Source of the DNA: Methylocystis sp.
GTDB taxonomy: Bacteria > Pseudomonadota > Alphaproteobacteria > Rhizobiales > Beijerinckiaceae
Assembly: GCA_022843405.1 (NCBI GenBank)
Contig: JALHNQ010000033.1
Coordinates: 1-36,565, forward strand
Direction of reading: 5' to 3'
Length of the DNA: 36,565 nt
The translations under genes and the position numbers were made by a program. This document shows, piece by piece, positions 1-7,339 of the stretch (position 1 is its first letter; each line of letters opens with the position of its first letter). The notes beneath the pieces are model-generated. The model had not been told where the DNA came from, did no database searches, and saw only the letters and a list, made by a program, of their open reading frames with translations.

Positions 1-1
1 C

Positions 2-118
2 AAATCCTGGCTGTATGCCCGCGCCATTCTCGCCTCCATCGCTATCGCGAGGAAGGAATCATGCTCGGGCCGATTCGGGAATCCCCATCAGAATCGAAAA
101 ATCACGAACGCGCTCTAG
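2..118 (+). CDS. 3' end of an unrecognised gene (partial)
   Basis: An open frame enters from the left edge and stops with TAG at 116-118. It gives about 38 residues starting KSWLYARAILASIAIARKE and then a basic tail. The first part looks protein-like (Trp, Tyr, hydrophobic helix) and the tail does not. It overlaps the start of the next gene by 58 bases in a different frame, so either the real stop has been lost or the frame is fortuitous. No family is recognised. Confidence 0.25.
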   Translation, partial: KSWLYARAILASIAIARKESCSGRFGNPHQNRKITNAL

Positions 119-498
119 CTGACGAGTCCTACGTGATGATCTTCACTCTCGACTGGTTTCTTTGTTTAAGCCGGGAGCTCGAAGCTAGCGTTTTAAGCGA
201 AGCGAAGGAGCTTGCAGACAGAGACGGGCAAATTACCGACGCGGACCGCAAGCCGGTCGTTTTCTGCGCGATTCATGTACTGGAAAACGCTCTTGCGACT
301 GCCAATGAAGATACGTTCCTGGCAGCGCTCAAGGCTGCTCAAGACGAAAAGTTCAAAGGCTGGCTATTTAGCCACGTGTGTCGCAGCGTCACGCCGGATA
401 GACCTCCCCGAAAAGACTACCCTTTCAAGCTCGACGGCATATTGCCATGGTGGAGGCGCACTCAAGAGCTAATAAATGCAATGGAGGCAATGCCCTAG
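61..498 (+). CDS. Hypothetical protein, 145 aa
   Basis: The frame opens with ATG at 61, four bases after a good ribosome binding site AGGAAGG (50-56), which is why this start is preferred over the internal ATG at 136. The product is soluble-looking, with no signal peptide or membrane segment. It has an aromatic patch (FTLDWFLCL, about residues 28-36), a central helix-rich region, and a C-terminal stretch with PWWRR near residue 128. I do not recognise a family. Codon use and base composition look less GC-rich than the genes from 3 kb onward, which fits acquired DNA. No partner gene is adjacent; the next gene is more than 400 bases away and on the other strand. Confidence 0.55.
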   Translation: MLGPIRESPSESKNHERALADESYVMIFTLDWFLCLSRELEASVLSEAKELADRDGQITDADRKPVVFCAIHVLENALATANEDTFLAALKAAQDEKFKGWLFSHVCRSVTPDRPPRKDYPFKLDGILPWWRRTQELINAMEAMP

Positions 499-602
499 CC
501 TCATTACCAAGATCCGCCGTGGGTCAAATCAAGCCATTCATCATCCGCTCGGCGCGGCGACTGCTGCGGGTCGCACGCCGAAATTCAAGCTGAGACTTTG
601 TC

Positions 603-774
603 CAGGGCGATCGGGTGAAGTTTTTTCCTCACCCTCATCCTGAGGAGCCGCTGTAGGCGGCGTCTCGAAGGACGAGGGTGAGGAAAAGTAGGCGAAAGCG
701 GGTTTCCTCGTCCTTCGAGACGGCCTCTTCGAGGCCTCCTCAGGATGAGGAAACCCTTCGCCCGATGGCCCTGA
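603..774. repeat. Large palindromic repeat made of two inverted Rhizobiales-type elements
   Basis: Two copies of an element lie head to head. The first (633-677) reads CCTCATCCTGAGGAG, then a small hairpin GCCGC-TGTAG-GCGGC, then GTCTCGAAGGACGAGG. The second (706-750) is the reverse: CCTCGTCCTTCGAGAC, a hairpin GGCCTC-TTC-GAGGCC, then TCCTCAGGATGAGG. The symmetry continues outward: 603-620 pairs with 757-774 at 16 of 18 positions. The whole forms a potential 170-base cruciform. Elements with this core are widespread in Rhizobiales intergenic regions. It fills most of the gene-free stretch 499-912, in which I see no further gene. Confidence 0.85.
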
Positions 775-912
775 GACATTACCGCCGTTTCGTTTCCGGC
801 GCCGTCGTCTCCGGCACAATGTAAAATGCTACGGCAACTTGGAATCGGTCATGCCTCGGATGACTAAGGGCGCCAAGGCCGCTTCTCCTCGCAGTCGGAT
901 TGACGCCCCCGC

Positions 913-1635
913 CTACGCCGGCAGCATGATCACCTTCGTCTTCACCGGCGTGCGCGAATAGAGGTCGAGCATGTCCTGGCTGAGGAGGCCGGTGCAGCCG
1001 CTGGTGATGCCCTGGCCGATCGTCTCGGGGTCGCAGGTGCTGTAGATCGTGTAGACCGTGTAGGCGCCGTTTTTATAGAGATAGAGCACGCGGGCGCCGA
1101 GCGGATTTTCCAGGCCTCCCGGCATGCCGCCGGCATATTTGCGCGCCTCCGGCTGGCGCGCCATCATCTCTTTCGGCGGCGTCCAGGTGGGCCATTCGGC
1201 CTTGCGCCCGACATAAACCTCGCCGCTCCACAGGAAGCCGGTGCGGCTGACATTGGCGCCGTAGCGCGTGGCGTTTCCGTCGCCTTCGACGCGGTAAACA
1301 TAGTAATTCGCGGGATCGACGATAATCGTGCCGGGCGCTTCCTTGGTTTCGTAGCGCACGGTCTTGCGAAAATATTTCGGATGGAGCTTGCCGATGTCGA
1401 CCGCCGGGATTGGGTATTTCTCATGGGGCACGGCGGCGTAAAACCTCGCCGCCTCGGCGCGGCCTAAGTCGTCGGACGCGCAACCGGCGAGCCCTGCCGC
1501 GCCAAGACCGGCGGCGGAGCCGACCAGAAACGACCGGCGGTTGAGACGCCCCGGCGCAAGCCCGCGCAGCGCTTCCGCGTTTCCTTCGCCGGAACCGGCG
1601 ATCCTATCGTCCATGATCATGATTTCAGCCCCCAT
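913..1635 (-). CDS. L,D-transpeptidase-fold (YkuD/ErfK) lipoprotein with Tat-type signal
   Basis: The 240-aa product has an N-terminal twin-arginine motif (NRRSFLV, residues 32-38), a hydrophobic stretch and a lipobox LAGC (Cys52), so it is predicted to be a Tat-exported lipoprotein. The rest resembles YkuD-family L,D-transpeptidases, which make 3-3 peptidoglycan crosslinks or attach proteins to peptidoglycan through a catalytic Cys. Cys214 sits in TSGCTGL. The usual family pattern has IHGT upstream and SxGCIR at the Cys. Here the first part reads IYST (Tyr198 in place of His) and the second ends TG instead of IR. Activity is therefore uncertain. In-frame ATGs at 1620 and 1614 are possible alternative starts; a GGGGG lies eight bases before the 1620 ATG. 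Confidence 0.8.
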   Translation of the reverse strand: MGAEIMIMDDRIAGSGEGNAEALRGLAPGRLNRRSFLVGSAAGLGAAGLAGCASDDLGRAEAARFYAAVPHEKYPIPAVDIGKLHPKYFRKTVRYETKEAPGTIIVDPANYYVYRVEGDGNATRYGANVSRTGFLWSGEVYVGRKAEWPTWTPPKEMMARQPEARKYAGGMPGGLENPLGARVLYLYKNGAYTVYTIYSTCDPETIGQGITSGCTGLLSQDMLDLYSRTPVKTKVIMLPA

Positions 1636-1766
1636 GACCTGTCGCCCGACCTGAAGAATGGTTCGGCGTAAACCCGCTGAACGTCAGTGCTGAGCAGAGA
1701 TCGCCGCCGCTTGCTTTCAGAATATGAGACCCTCGCCTATGACCAATGATTCCGGTCATTCTGTGG

Positions 1767-1797
1767 CAAAAGCTGGCCCCGCAGCGCAGCGCGGGCC
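1767..1797 (-). terminator. Possible terminator of the aminotransferase gene
   Basis: Just downstream of the aminotransferase stop, the minus strand forms a GC-rich hairpin (GGCCCGC / GCGGGGCC with one bulge, 1775-1797) followed by AGCTTTTG. The T run is short, so this is only a candidate. Beyond it lies a dyad ATGACC-9-GGTCAT (1739-1759) of unknown role. Confidence 0.4.
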
Positions 1798-1803
1798 GGA
1801 TTT

Positions 1804-2928
1804 CTATTCTTCGATGCGGCGCAGAAATTCCGACGTTCTTACCAGACCTTCCACGAGCGCGTCGCGATTATTGGCGTAGCCGATCCGGATATAGCCTTCG
1901 CTGTCCAGGGCGCTGCCCGGCGTGAACATGACGCCTGTCTGTTCGAGCAGCGCGACGCAAAAGTCGCGAGACGTCATACGAGTGTCGACGCGAACCCACG
2001 CCGTCGTGCCCGACTTCGGCTTCACATAAGACAGGCGCGGCTCGCTGGCGATCCAGGCGTCGAGCAGGGAGAGGTTCGTTCGCAAAATGCCGTGGTTGCG
2101 TTTGAGGATCGCCTCCCGGTTTTCGAGCGCAATCGACGCGAGGAGATCATTCAGCATGCCGACGCTGATCGTGTTGTAGTCGCGATGGATGCGCACGCGA
2201 TCAATCAACTCGACAGGCGCGACGATCCAGCCGACGCGCAAGCCCGCGAGCGACCAGGTTTTCGACATGCTGCCGGTGCTGACGCCTTTCTCGTAGAGGT
2301 CCGCGACCGACGCGGTGAATCCGGCGCCATGCTGGTCGGCGCCGCGATAGACCTCGTCGCTCAACACATAAGCGCCGCATGAACGCGCAATCTCGATGAT
2401 CTCTTGGAGAAAGGCGCGTTCCATCAGCGAACCGGTCGGGTTGTTCGGATTGTTGAAGGCGATGACGCGCGTCGACGGCGTGACCATGCGCCGTAGCTCA
2501 TCGAGATCGGGCAGGAAGGCGTTTTCCTCGCGCAGGCGCAAGACATCGACTTTCGCGCCGTAGCTCTCGGCGATCGAATAGTGCTGCTGATAGGTCGGCA
2601 GCACCGATATCATGTGATCGCGCGGCTCGATGAGCGTTTCATAGACGAGCGCATTCGCGCTGATCGCGCCATGTGTGATCAGCGCATTGGACGCGCATTG
2701 GTTCTCGTAAAGGGATGCGACATTGCTGCGCAGGCGCTCGGTGCCGTCGATTTCGCCGTAGGTCAGTTTCATCGGCAGAATCTCGCCGAGCAACGCCTCC
2801 TCCTTGCCGGCGATCTTCAAGAGTTCGGCGACGGACAGCGACTCGACGCAGGTTTCGGCAAGGTTCAGCTCGCAGGCGTTCTCATAGAGATACATCCATC
2901 GTTCGACTCCGAACTCCCTGATCTGCAT
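1804..2928 (-). CDS. PLP-dependent class I/II aminotransferase
   Basis: The 374-aa protein is a fold-type I PLP enzyme. Visible motifs are NNPNNPTG (159-166), SDEVY with the PLP-nitrogen-binding Asp191, and SMSKTWSLAGLR with the Schiff-base Lys223. A C-terminal YIRIGYAN supplies the substrate-carboxylate Arg. The N terminus (REFGVERWMYLYEN, then NLAETCVESL) resembles a subgroup that includes capreomycidine synthase-like and other uncharacterised aminotransferases rather than AspC or HisC; that is my recollection, not a search. The substrate is unknown. The gene stands alone and diverges from the chorismate mutase cluster, sharing a 179-base intergenic region with it. The start at 2928 is preceded by a weak GGACG site. 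Confidence 0.85.
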   Translation of the reverse strand: MQIREFGVERWMYLYENACELNLAETCVESLSVAELLKIAGKEEALLGEILPMKLTYGEIDGTERLRSNVASLYENQCASNALITHGAISANALVYETLIEPRDHMISVLPTYQQHYSIAESYGAKVDVLRLREENAFLPDLDELRRMVTPSTRVIAFNNPNNPTGSLMERAFLQEIIEIARSCGAYVLSDEVYRGADQHGAGFTASVADLYEKGVSTGSMSKTWSLAGLRVGWIVAPVELIDRVRIHRDYNTISVGMLNDLLASIALENREAILKRNHGILRTNLSLLDAWIASEPRLSYVKPKSGTTAWVRVDTRMTSRDFCVALLEQTGVMFTPGSALDSEGYIRIGYANNRDALVEGLVRTSEFLRRIEE

Positions 2929-3107
2929 GAATGGCGTCCTTATGCCGAAGCTGTGGTCCGGGCCAGCAATTGGCGGAGATGGTTCTTCTTGAGCATAGTA
3001 TTTTGGCTGCAGGAGCGGAATCTGAGACGTCGCCGGCGGAGGCGGGCGCGGGCGGGGCCGTCGCCTTTCGTTGCCTCCCGCCCGCTGCTGGCCTAAGAGA
3101 GAGCGCC

Positions 3108-3986
3108 ATGCAGAATGCGCCCTTGCTCAAACCTGCCGCTGACACGCTCGCCGAACTGCGCGGCGAGATCGACCGCATCGATCGCGACATGCATCGGCTG
3201 CTGATGCAGCGCGGCGAGATCATCGATCGGCTGATCGCCGCCAAGCGCGCGCAAGGCGGGGGCTGCGCCTTTCGGCCCGATCGCGAGGCGCAGATGATGC
3301 GGGCGCTGGTCGAACGTCACGCGGGGACCTTGCCGCTCGACGCGGTCGAAGGCGTCTGGCGGGTCATCGTCTCGACCTTCACCTATGTGCAGGCCAATTA
3401 TTCCGTCCACGCCGACGACAGCGGCGGCGACGCGCAAATCCGCGACTCGGCGCGATTCCATTTCGGCTTCACCGTGCCCTATGTCGCGCATCATGGCGCC
3501 GGCGCGGTGATCGAGGCGGTCGCCGCCTCGGCCGGCGACCTTGGCATTTTGCGCGCGTCCGGCGGCCTCGCCGACGGCGCCTGGTGGATGCGCCTCGTCG
3601 GCGAGGAGGCCCCGAAAATCATCGCGCGCCTGCCTTTCGTCGAGCGGCCCAACCATCCCGCCGGTCTGCCGGTGTTCGTCGTCGCGCGGCTCGCGCCCGA
3701 CGCGATGGCGCAGGGCGTGACGCTCTATGCGGTCGGCCTCGCGCGCTGGACTCACGCGCTGCCGGCGGCCTTCCAGACGCTCGGCGGCGAAATTCTGGCG
3801 AGCGCGCCGCATCCCGAAGGTCTGGCGCTGCTCGTCGCCGCCGCCGGCGACGCCGACGCCCATTCCTTCGCCAAAGCGATGGCCGGCGCCGGGGTTGAGG
3901 GCGCGCGCGTCGACGTGATCGGCAGCCACGCCATGCGCTTTCAGCTCAACGACGCCCGCAGCGGCGTCTTCGCGCCCGGCGGTTAA
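3108..3986 (+). CDS. Chorismate mutase (AroQ type) with an uncharacterised C-terminal region
   Basis: The 292-aa product starts at ATG 3108, after AGAGAGAG. The frame is open further upstream, but the preceding 59 codons look like leader DNA. Residues 14-97 match the AroQ chorismate mutase helix bundle, which converts chorismate to prephenate. Arg18, Arg35 and Lys46 have the spacing of the E. coli active-site residues, followed by Asp58-Arg59-Glu60 and Gln95. The remaining 190 residues contain a segment (VIEAVAASAGDLGIL, about 134-148) faintly like the periplasmic-binding fold of prephenate dehydratase, without its characteristic Thr-Arg-Phe motif. The gene ends two bases before hisC, so co-transcription with hisC and tyrA is very likely. 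Confidence 0.85.
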   Translation: MQNAPLLKPAADTLAELRGEIDRIDRDMHRLLMQRGEIIDRLIAAKRAQGGGCAFRPDREAQMMRALVERHAGTLPLDAVEGVWRVIVSTFTYVQANYSVHADDSGGDAQIRDSARFHFGFTVPYVAHHGAGAVIEAVAASAGDLGILRASGGLADGAWWMRLVGEEAPKIIARLPFVERPNHPAGLPVFVVARLAPDAMAQGVTLYAVGLARWTHALPAAFQTLGGEILASAPHPEGLALLVAAAGDADAHSFAKAMAGAGVEGARVDVIGSHAMRFQLNDARSGVFAPGG

Positions 3987-3988
3987 TC

Positions 3989-5143
3989 ATGACTCGTCCA
4001 ATTCCCCGCCCGAGCGTTCTCGCGATCGACGCTTACGTGCCCGGCAAGAGCGCCGCGCCGGGCGCCGCGCGCGTTTACAAATTGTCGGCCAACGAGACCC
4101 CGCTCGGGCCTTCGCCGCGCGCCATAGAGGCGCTGCGCGCCATCGCGGGCGATATTGCGCTCTATCCGGAAGGTTCGTCGCGCGCCCTGCGCGAGGCGAT
4201 CGGCGCGCGTTATGGGCTGAAGCCGGAACGGATCATCGCCGGCGCCGGCTCGGACAATCTTCTGGAGCTGCTGGCGCTCGCCTATGTCTCTCCGGGAGAC
4301 GAAGGCGTCTACAGCCAATACGGGTTTTTGGAATATAGAATCGTCATTCTCGCCGCCGGCGGAACGCCTGTCGTCGCGCCCGAGACGAACTACGCCGCGG
4401 ACGTCGACGCGCTGCTTGGCTGCGTGAGCGAGAGAACGAAAATCGTTTTTCTCGCCAATCCGAACAATCCGACCGGCACTTTCGTGCCCGCGAGCGAAGT
4501 TGCGCGGCTGGCGCGTTCGCTGCCTTCGCATGTGCTGCTCGTGCTCGACGCCGCCTATGCCGAATATGTCCTGCGTGAGGATTACGAAGCGGGCGTCGCG
4601 CTCGTCGATGCGCATGACAATGTCGTGATGACCCGCACTTTTTCGAAGATATTCGGCCTTGCGGGTCTGCGCGTCGGCTGGGTTTACGGGCCAACGCATG
4701 TGATCGAGGCGCTGAACCGAATCCGCTCGCCCTTCAACGTCTCGAGCGTGGGCTCGGTCGCGGCGATCGCCGCGCTGTCCGATCGCGCCCATCTCGATGC
4801 CGCGGTCGCGCATAATGCGCGCTGGCTGTCGTGGCTCGCCAGGGAAATTACCGCGCTCGGCCTCGACGTTTTGCCAAGCATCGCCAATTTCATCGCGGTC
4901 CGTTTTCCGGAGACGCCGGGACTGACAGCCGCCGACGCCGACCGTTTCCTCACCTCACGCGGACTGGTGCTGCGCGCCATCGGCGCTTATGGCATGCCGG
5001 AGTTTCTGCGGCTCACCGTCGGCGCGCAAGAGGCCAATGAACGCGTCGTCGAAGCGCTCGCCGAATTCATGCGAAACGCCCGTTCGCAACAAGACGCGCA
5101 AAGAGACTCGCAAGCGGACTCGCAAGCAGACGCTCATGGCTGA
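3989..5143 (+). CDS. hisC: Histidinol-phosphate / aromatic aminotransferase
   Basis: This is a 384-aa fold-type I aminotransferase of the HisC family. It shows KLSANETPLGPSP (31-43), LANPNNPTGTF (155-165), LDAAYAEY with Asp187, and TFSKIFGLAGLR with the PLP Lys220. HisC makes histidinol phosphate from imidazole-acetol phosphate and glutamate. Many HisC proteins also transaminate phenylpyruvate and hydroxyphenylpyruvate, and the position between chorismate mutase and prephenate dehydrogenase suggests that role here. The C terminus carries a short low-complexity repeat (DSQADSQAD) encoded by a near-perfect direct repeat, and its stop overlaps the tyrA start by eight bases. Whether it serves histidine, aromatic synthesis or both cannot be settled from sequence. 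Confidence 0.9.
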   Translation: MTRPIPRPSVLAIDAYVPGKSAAPGAARVYKLSANETPLGPSPRAIEALRAIAGDIALYPEGSSRALREAIGARYGLKPERIIAGAGSDNLLELLALAYVSPGDEGVYSQYGFLEYRIVILAAGGTPVVAPETNYAADVDALLGCVSERTKIVFLANPNNPTGTFVPASEVARLARSLPSHVLLVLDAAYAEYVLREDYEAGVALVDAHDNVVMTRTFSKIFGLAGLRVGWVYGPTHVIEALNRIRSPFNVSSVGSVAAIAALSDRAHLDAAVAHNARWLSWLAREITALGLDVLPSIANFIAVRFPETPGLTAADADRFLTSRGLVLRAIGAYGMPEFLRLTVGAQEANERVVEALAEFMRNARSQQDAQRDSQADSQADAHG

Positions 5144-6059
5144 GGCCATCTGTGAACGGCTGGCGCTAATCGGCGCCGGACTCATCGGCTCGTCGATCGC
5201 GCATGCGGCGCGCCAGTTCGGCGCGGCGCGGCATATCGCCGTGATGGATTCATCGCCGCAAGTCGTCAAACGCGCCGGCGAACTCGGCCTTGCCGACATC
5301 GTCACGCAGGATGGCGCGCTGGCCGTCGCCGGCGCCGATCTCGTCGTCGTTTGCACGCCGGTCGGCGCTTGCGGCGAGGTCGCGCAAGCCATCGCGCCGC
5401 ATCTTAAAGATGGCGCCGTCGTTTCCGACGTAGGTTCAGTGAAGGGCGCGGTGGTCGCGCAGATGGCGCCGCATCTTCCCGAACCTGCGCGCTTCATCCC
5501 CGCCCATCCGATCGCCGGAACGGAGTTCTCGGGTCCCGATGCGGGATTCGCCACGCTTTTTCAAAACCGCTGGTGCATTCTCACGCCGCCCGAGAACGCC
5601 GACGCCGCTGCCGTGGAAAAGCTGACGCAGTTCTGGGTGCGTTTAGGCGCGAATGTCGAGACGATGAGCGTCGCCCATCATGACGCGGTGCTTGCGCTCA
5701 CCAGCCACCTGCCGCATCTCATCGCCTATAATATCGTCGGCACGGCGGATGATTTCGGCGATGAAACGCGCTCCGAAGTCATCAAATTCTCGGCTTCCGG
5801 CTTTCGCGATTTCACCCGCATCGCGGCCTCCGACCCGATTATGTGGCGCGATATTTTTCTCGCCAACAAGGATGCGGTCTTGCAGATGCTCGGCCGGTTC
5901 AATGAGGACTTAAGCGCGCTGCAGCGGATGATCAGGCGCGGCGACGGGCAAGGGCTGGAGGAATTTTTCGCGCGCACGCGTGAAATCCGCCGCTCGATCG
6001 TCGAACAAGGCCAGGACACCGCCGCGGCGGATTTCGGAAGGCGCGGGCAAGGGCGGTGA
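5136..6059 (+). CDS. tyrA: Prephenate/arogenate dehydrogenase
   Basis: The start chosen is ATG 5136, which gives a 307-aa protein beginning MAEAICERLALIGAGLIG and overlaps the end of hisC by eight bases, implying translational coupling. A Rossmann motif GAGLIGSS spans residues 13-20. The family hallmarks AHPIAGTE and LTSHLPHLIAY follow, the latter with the conserved His of TyrA enzymes. The enzyme oxidatively decarboxylates prephenate (or arogenate) to the tyrosine precursor. There is no mutase or ACT domain, consistent with the separate chorismate mutase two genes upstream. The order mutase-HisC-TyrA is familiar from Rhizobiales. Confidence 0.93.
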   Translation: MAEAICERLALIGAGLIGSSIAHAARQFGAARHIAVMDSSPQVVKRAGELGLADIVTQDGALAVAGADLVVVCTPVGACGEVAQAIAPHLKDGAVVSDVGSVKGAVVAQMAPHLPEPARFIPAHPIAGTEFSGPDAGFATLFQNRWCILTPPENADAAAVEKLTQFWVRLGANVETMSVAHHDAVLALTSHLPHLIAYNIVGTADDFGDETRSEVIKFSASGFRDFTRIAASDPIMWRDIFLANKDAVLQMLGRFNEDLSALQRMIRRGDGQGLEEFFARTREIRRSIVEQGQDTAAADFGRRGQGR

Positions 6060-6089
6060 GCCCATCTCTCCTGACGCCGGGGAGCATAG

Positions 6090-6785
6090 ATGACCGAATC
6101 CGATACTGACGCGCTGCGCTCTGCTTTCGAAAACGCCGTTCCAAGCTATGACGCGCTGCGACGAAAGCTCATTCCGCATTTCGACGCCTTCTACGGGACG
6201 GCGCTCGACCTTCTCGAAGAGGCTGTCGGCGCGGGCGAATTCCGCTGCGTCGATCTTGGCGTCGGCACCGGACTCTTGTCGGAAATGATTCTCGCACGGT
6301 TTCCCGGAGCGCAAATCGAAGGCGTCGATCTCGCGCCGAAAATGCTCGACGCCGCGCGCGAGCGGCTTGCGACTTACGGCGCGCGCCTGCGCTTAACGCT
6401 CGCTGACTATGCGACCGAGCCGCTTCCGGCGCCGCTCGACGCGGTCGTCTCGGCGCTGTCCATCCACCATCTCGAAGATGAGGCGAAACGCCGGCTCTTC
6501 CGGCGAATTTATGATGCGCTGCGGCCCGGCGGAATTTTCCTCAACGCCGACCAGTCGCTTGGCGAAACGCGCGACATCGAGGACGCCTATCAGCGCCGTT
6601 GGGAGGCGGATGTTCGGCTTTCGGGAATCGCCGAAGACGATTTCGCGGCGGCGAAAAAGCGCGCCGAACTCGATCGTAGCGCGACCTTCGCCGACCAGAT
6701 CGCCTGGCTCGAAGACGCGGGGTTCCGCTATGCTGACATCGGCTGGAAGCGCCATCGCTTCACGGTGTTTTACGCCCAGCGCTAG
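6090..6785 (+). CDS. Class I SAM-dependent methyltransferase
   Basis: The 231-aa protein carries the SAM-binding motif I VDLGVGTGLLSE (about residues 54-65), an acidic motif II (EGVDLAPKML), and the post-motif ALSIHHLEDEAK with LRPGGIFLNAD. These are typical of small-molecule methyltransferases of the UbiE/Coq5-like superfamily. The substrate cannot be inferred. It starts 30 bases after tyrA with GGGGAG upstream, so it probably belongs to the same transcript. Its last 26 bases overlap the 3' end of the convergent PHA-type gene. Confidence 0.88.
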   Translation: MTESDTDALRSAFENAVPSYDALRRKLIPHFDAFYGTALDLLEEAVGAGEFRCVDLGVGTGLLSEMILARFPGAQIEGVDLAPKMLDAARERLATYGARLRLTLADYATEPLPAPLDAVVSALSIHHLEDEAKRRLFRRIYDALRPGGIFLNADQSLGETRDIEDAYQRRWEADVRLSGIAEDDFAAAKKRAELDRSATFADQIAWLEDAGFRYADIGWKRHRFTVFYAQR

Positions 6786-7113
6786 CATCGCTTTGCGGCG
6801 CATGGCCGATGCGCAAGGCTTCGTCGGCGTTGCGCGAAATGACCTGCTGCAGTTTGCCGGAGAGCGCGGCGAGCAGCCAGGGCAGCTGAATGTCGATGCG
6901 CAGCAGATCTTTGAGCACCGTGATCTGCGCCGTCGCCGTCTGACCGAGCGCCGCGACGCGGACGCTCGCGACATCGCCGGCCCATGAGACGTCCGAATGC
7001 GCGACCTTGTCGACATACTCGCGCTGCATTTTCGTCAGCTGTTCGGAGATGCGGGTTTTTGCCGCTTCGACGCCGAGATTATGCGGCACGGTGACGGTGA
7101 TCGCGTTCGACAT
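6760..7113 (-). CDS. Polyhydroxyalkanoic acid system family protein
   Basis: The start at 7113 is fixed by a strong GGAGGAAG just upstream; the open frame beyond it is non-coding. The 117-aa protein begins MSNAITVTVPHNLG and continues with a helix rich in Lys/Arg (AKTRISEQL) and a beta-rich middle (DVSWAGDVASVRVAALGQ). This is the pattern of the small proteins annotated as the PHA granule-associated or PHA-system family, whose molecular function is poorly known. No phaC, phaP or phasin gene is adjacent. Its 3' end overlaps the convergent methyltransferase gene. Confidence 0.75.
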   Translation of the reverse strand: MSNAITVTVPHNLGVEAAKTRISEQLTKMQREYVDKVAHSDVSWAGDVASVRVAALGQTATAQITVLKDLLRIDIQLPWLLAALSGKLQQVISRNADEALRIGHAPQSDASAGRKTP

Positions 7114-7339
7114 GGCTTCCTCCACTCGCCCCAATGTAGGCGCCTCCGGCCGAATGAGAAGCACGGCGAGGCTGGAGGTGATGGCGGGACGTTGTGTAAG
7201 GCCAAAACGTCGCTTACGACGGCGCTCGGGTCGGGCGCCGGCCTCAGCCATATTTCGCTCAAACCGTCAGGGATGCGCGCTCGTGAGCGGCATGGACCGA
7301 ACAGGCTGTCGCTTTGCCGCCGGAGGCTGCATCTCCGAT

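Noticed and set aside
3048-3085. GC-rich hairpin (GCGGGCGGG / CCCGCCCGC) before the chorismate mutase gene, considered as an aromatic amino-acid attenuator
   Set aside because: The 20-base loop, the lack of a T tract and the absence of a leader frame with Phe, Tyr or Trp codon runs make attenuation unsupported.
4716-4726. Sequence CGAATCCGCTC inside hisC resembling the reverse complement of the IS end at 36451
   Set aside because: Eleven bases within a well-conserved coding region, with no disruption of hisC; chance.
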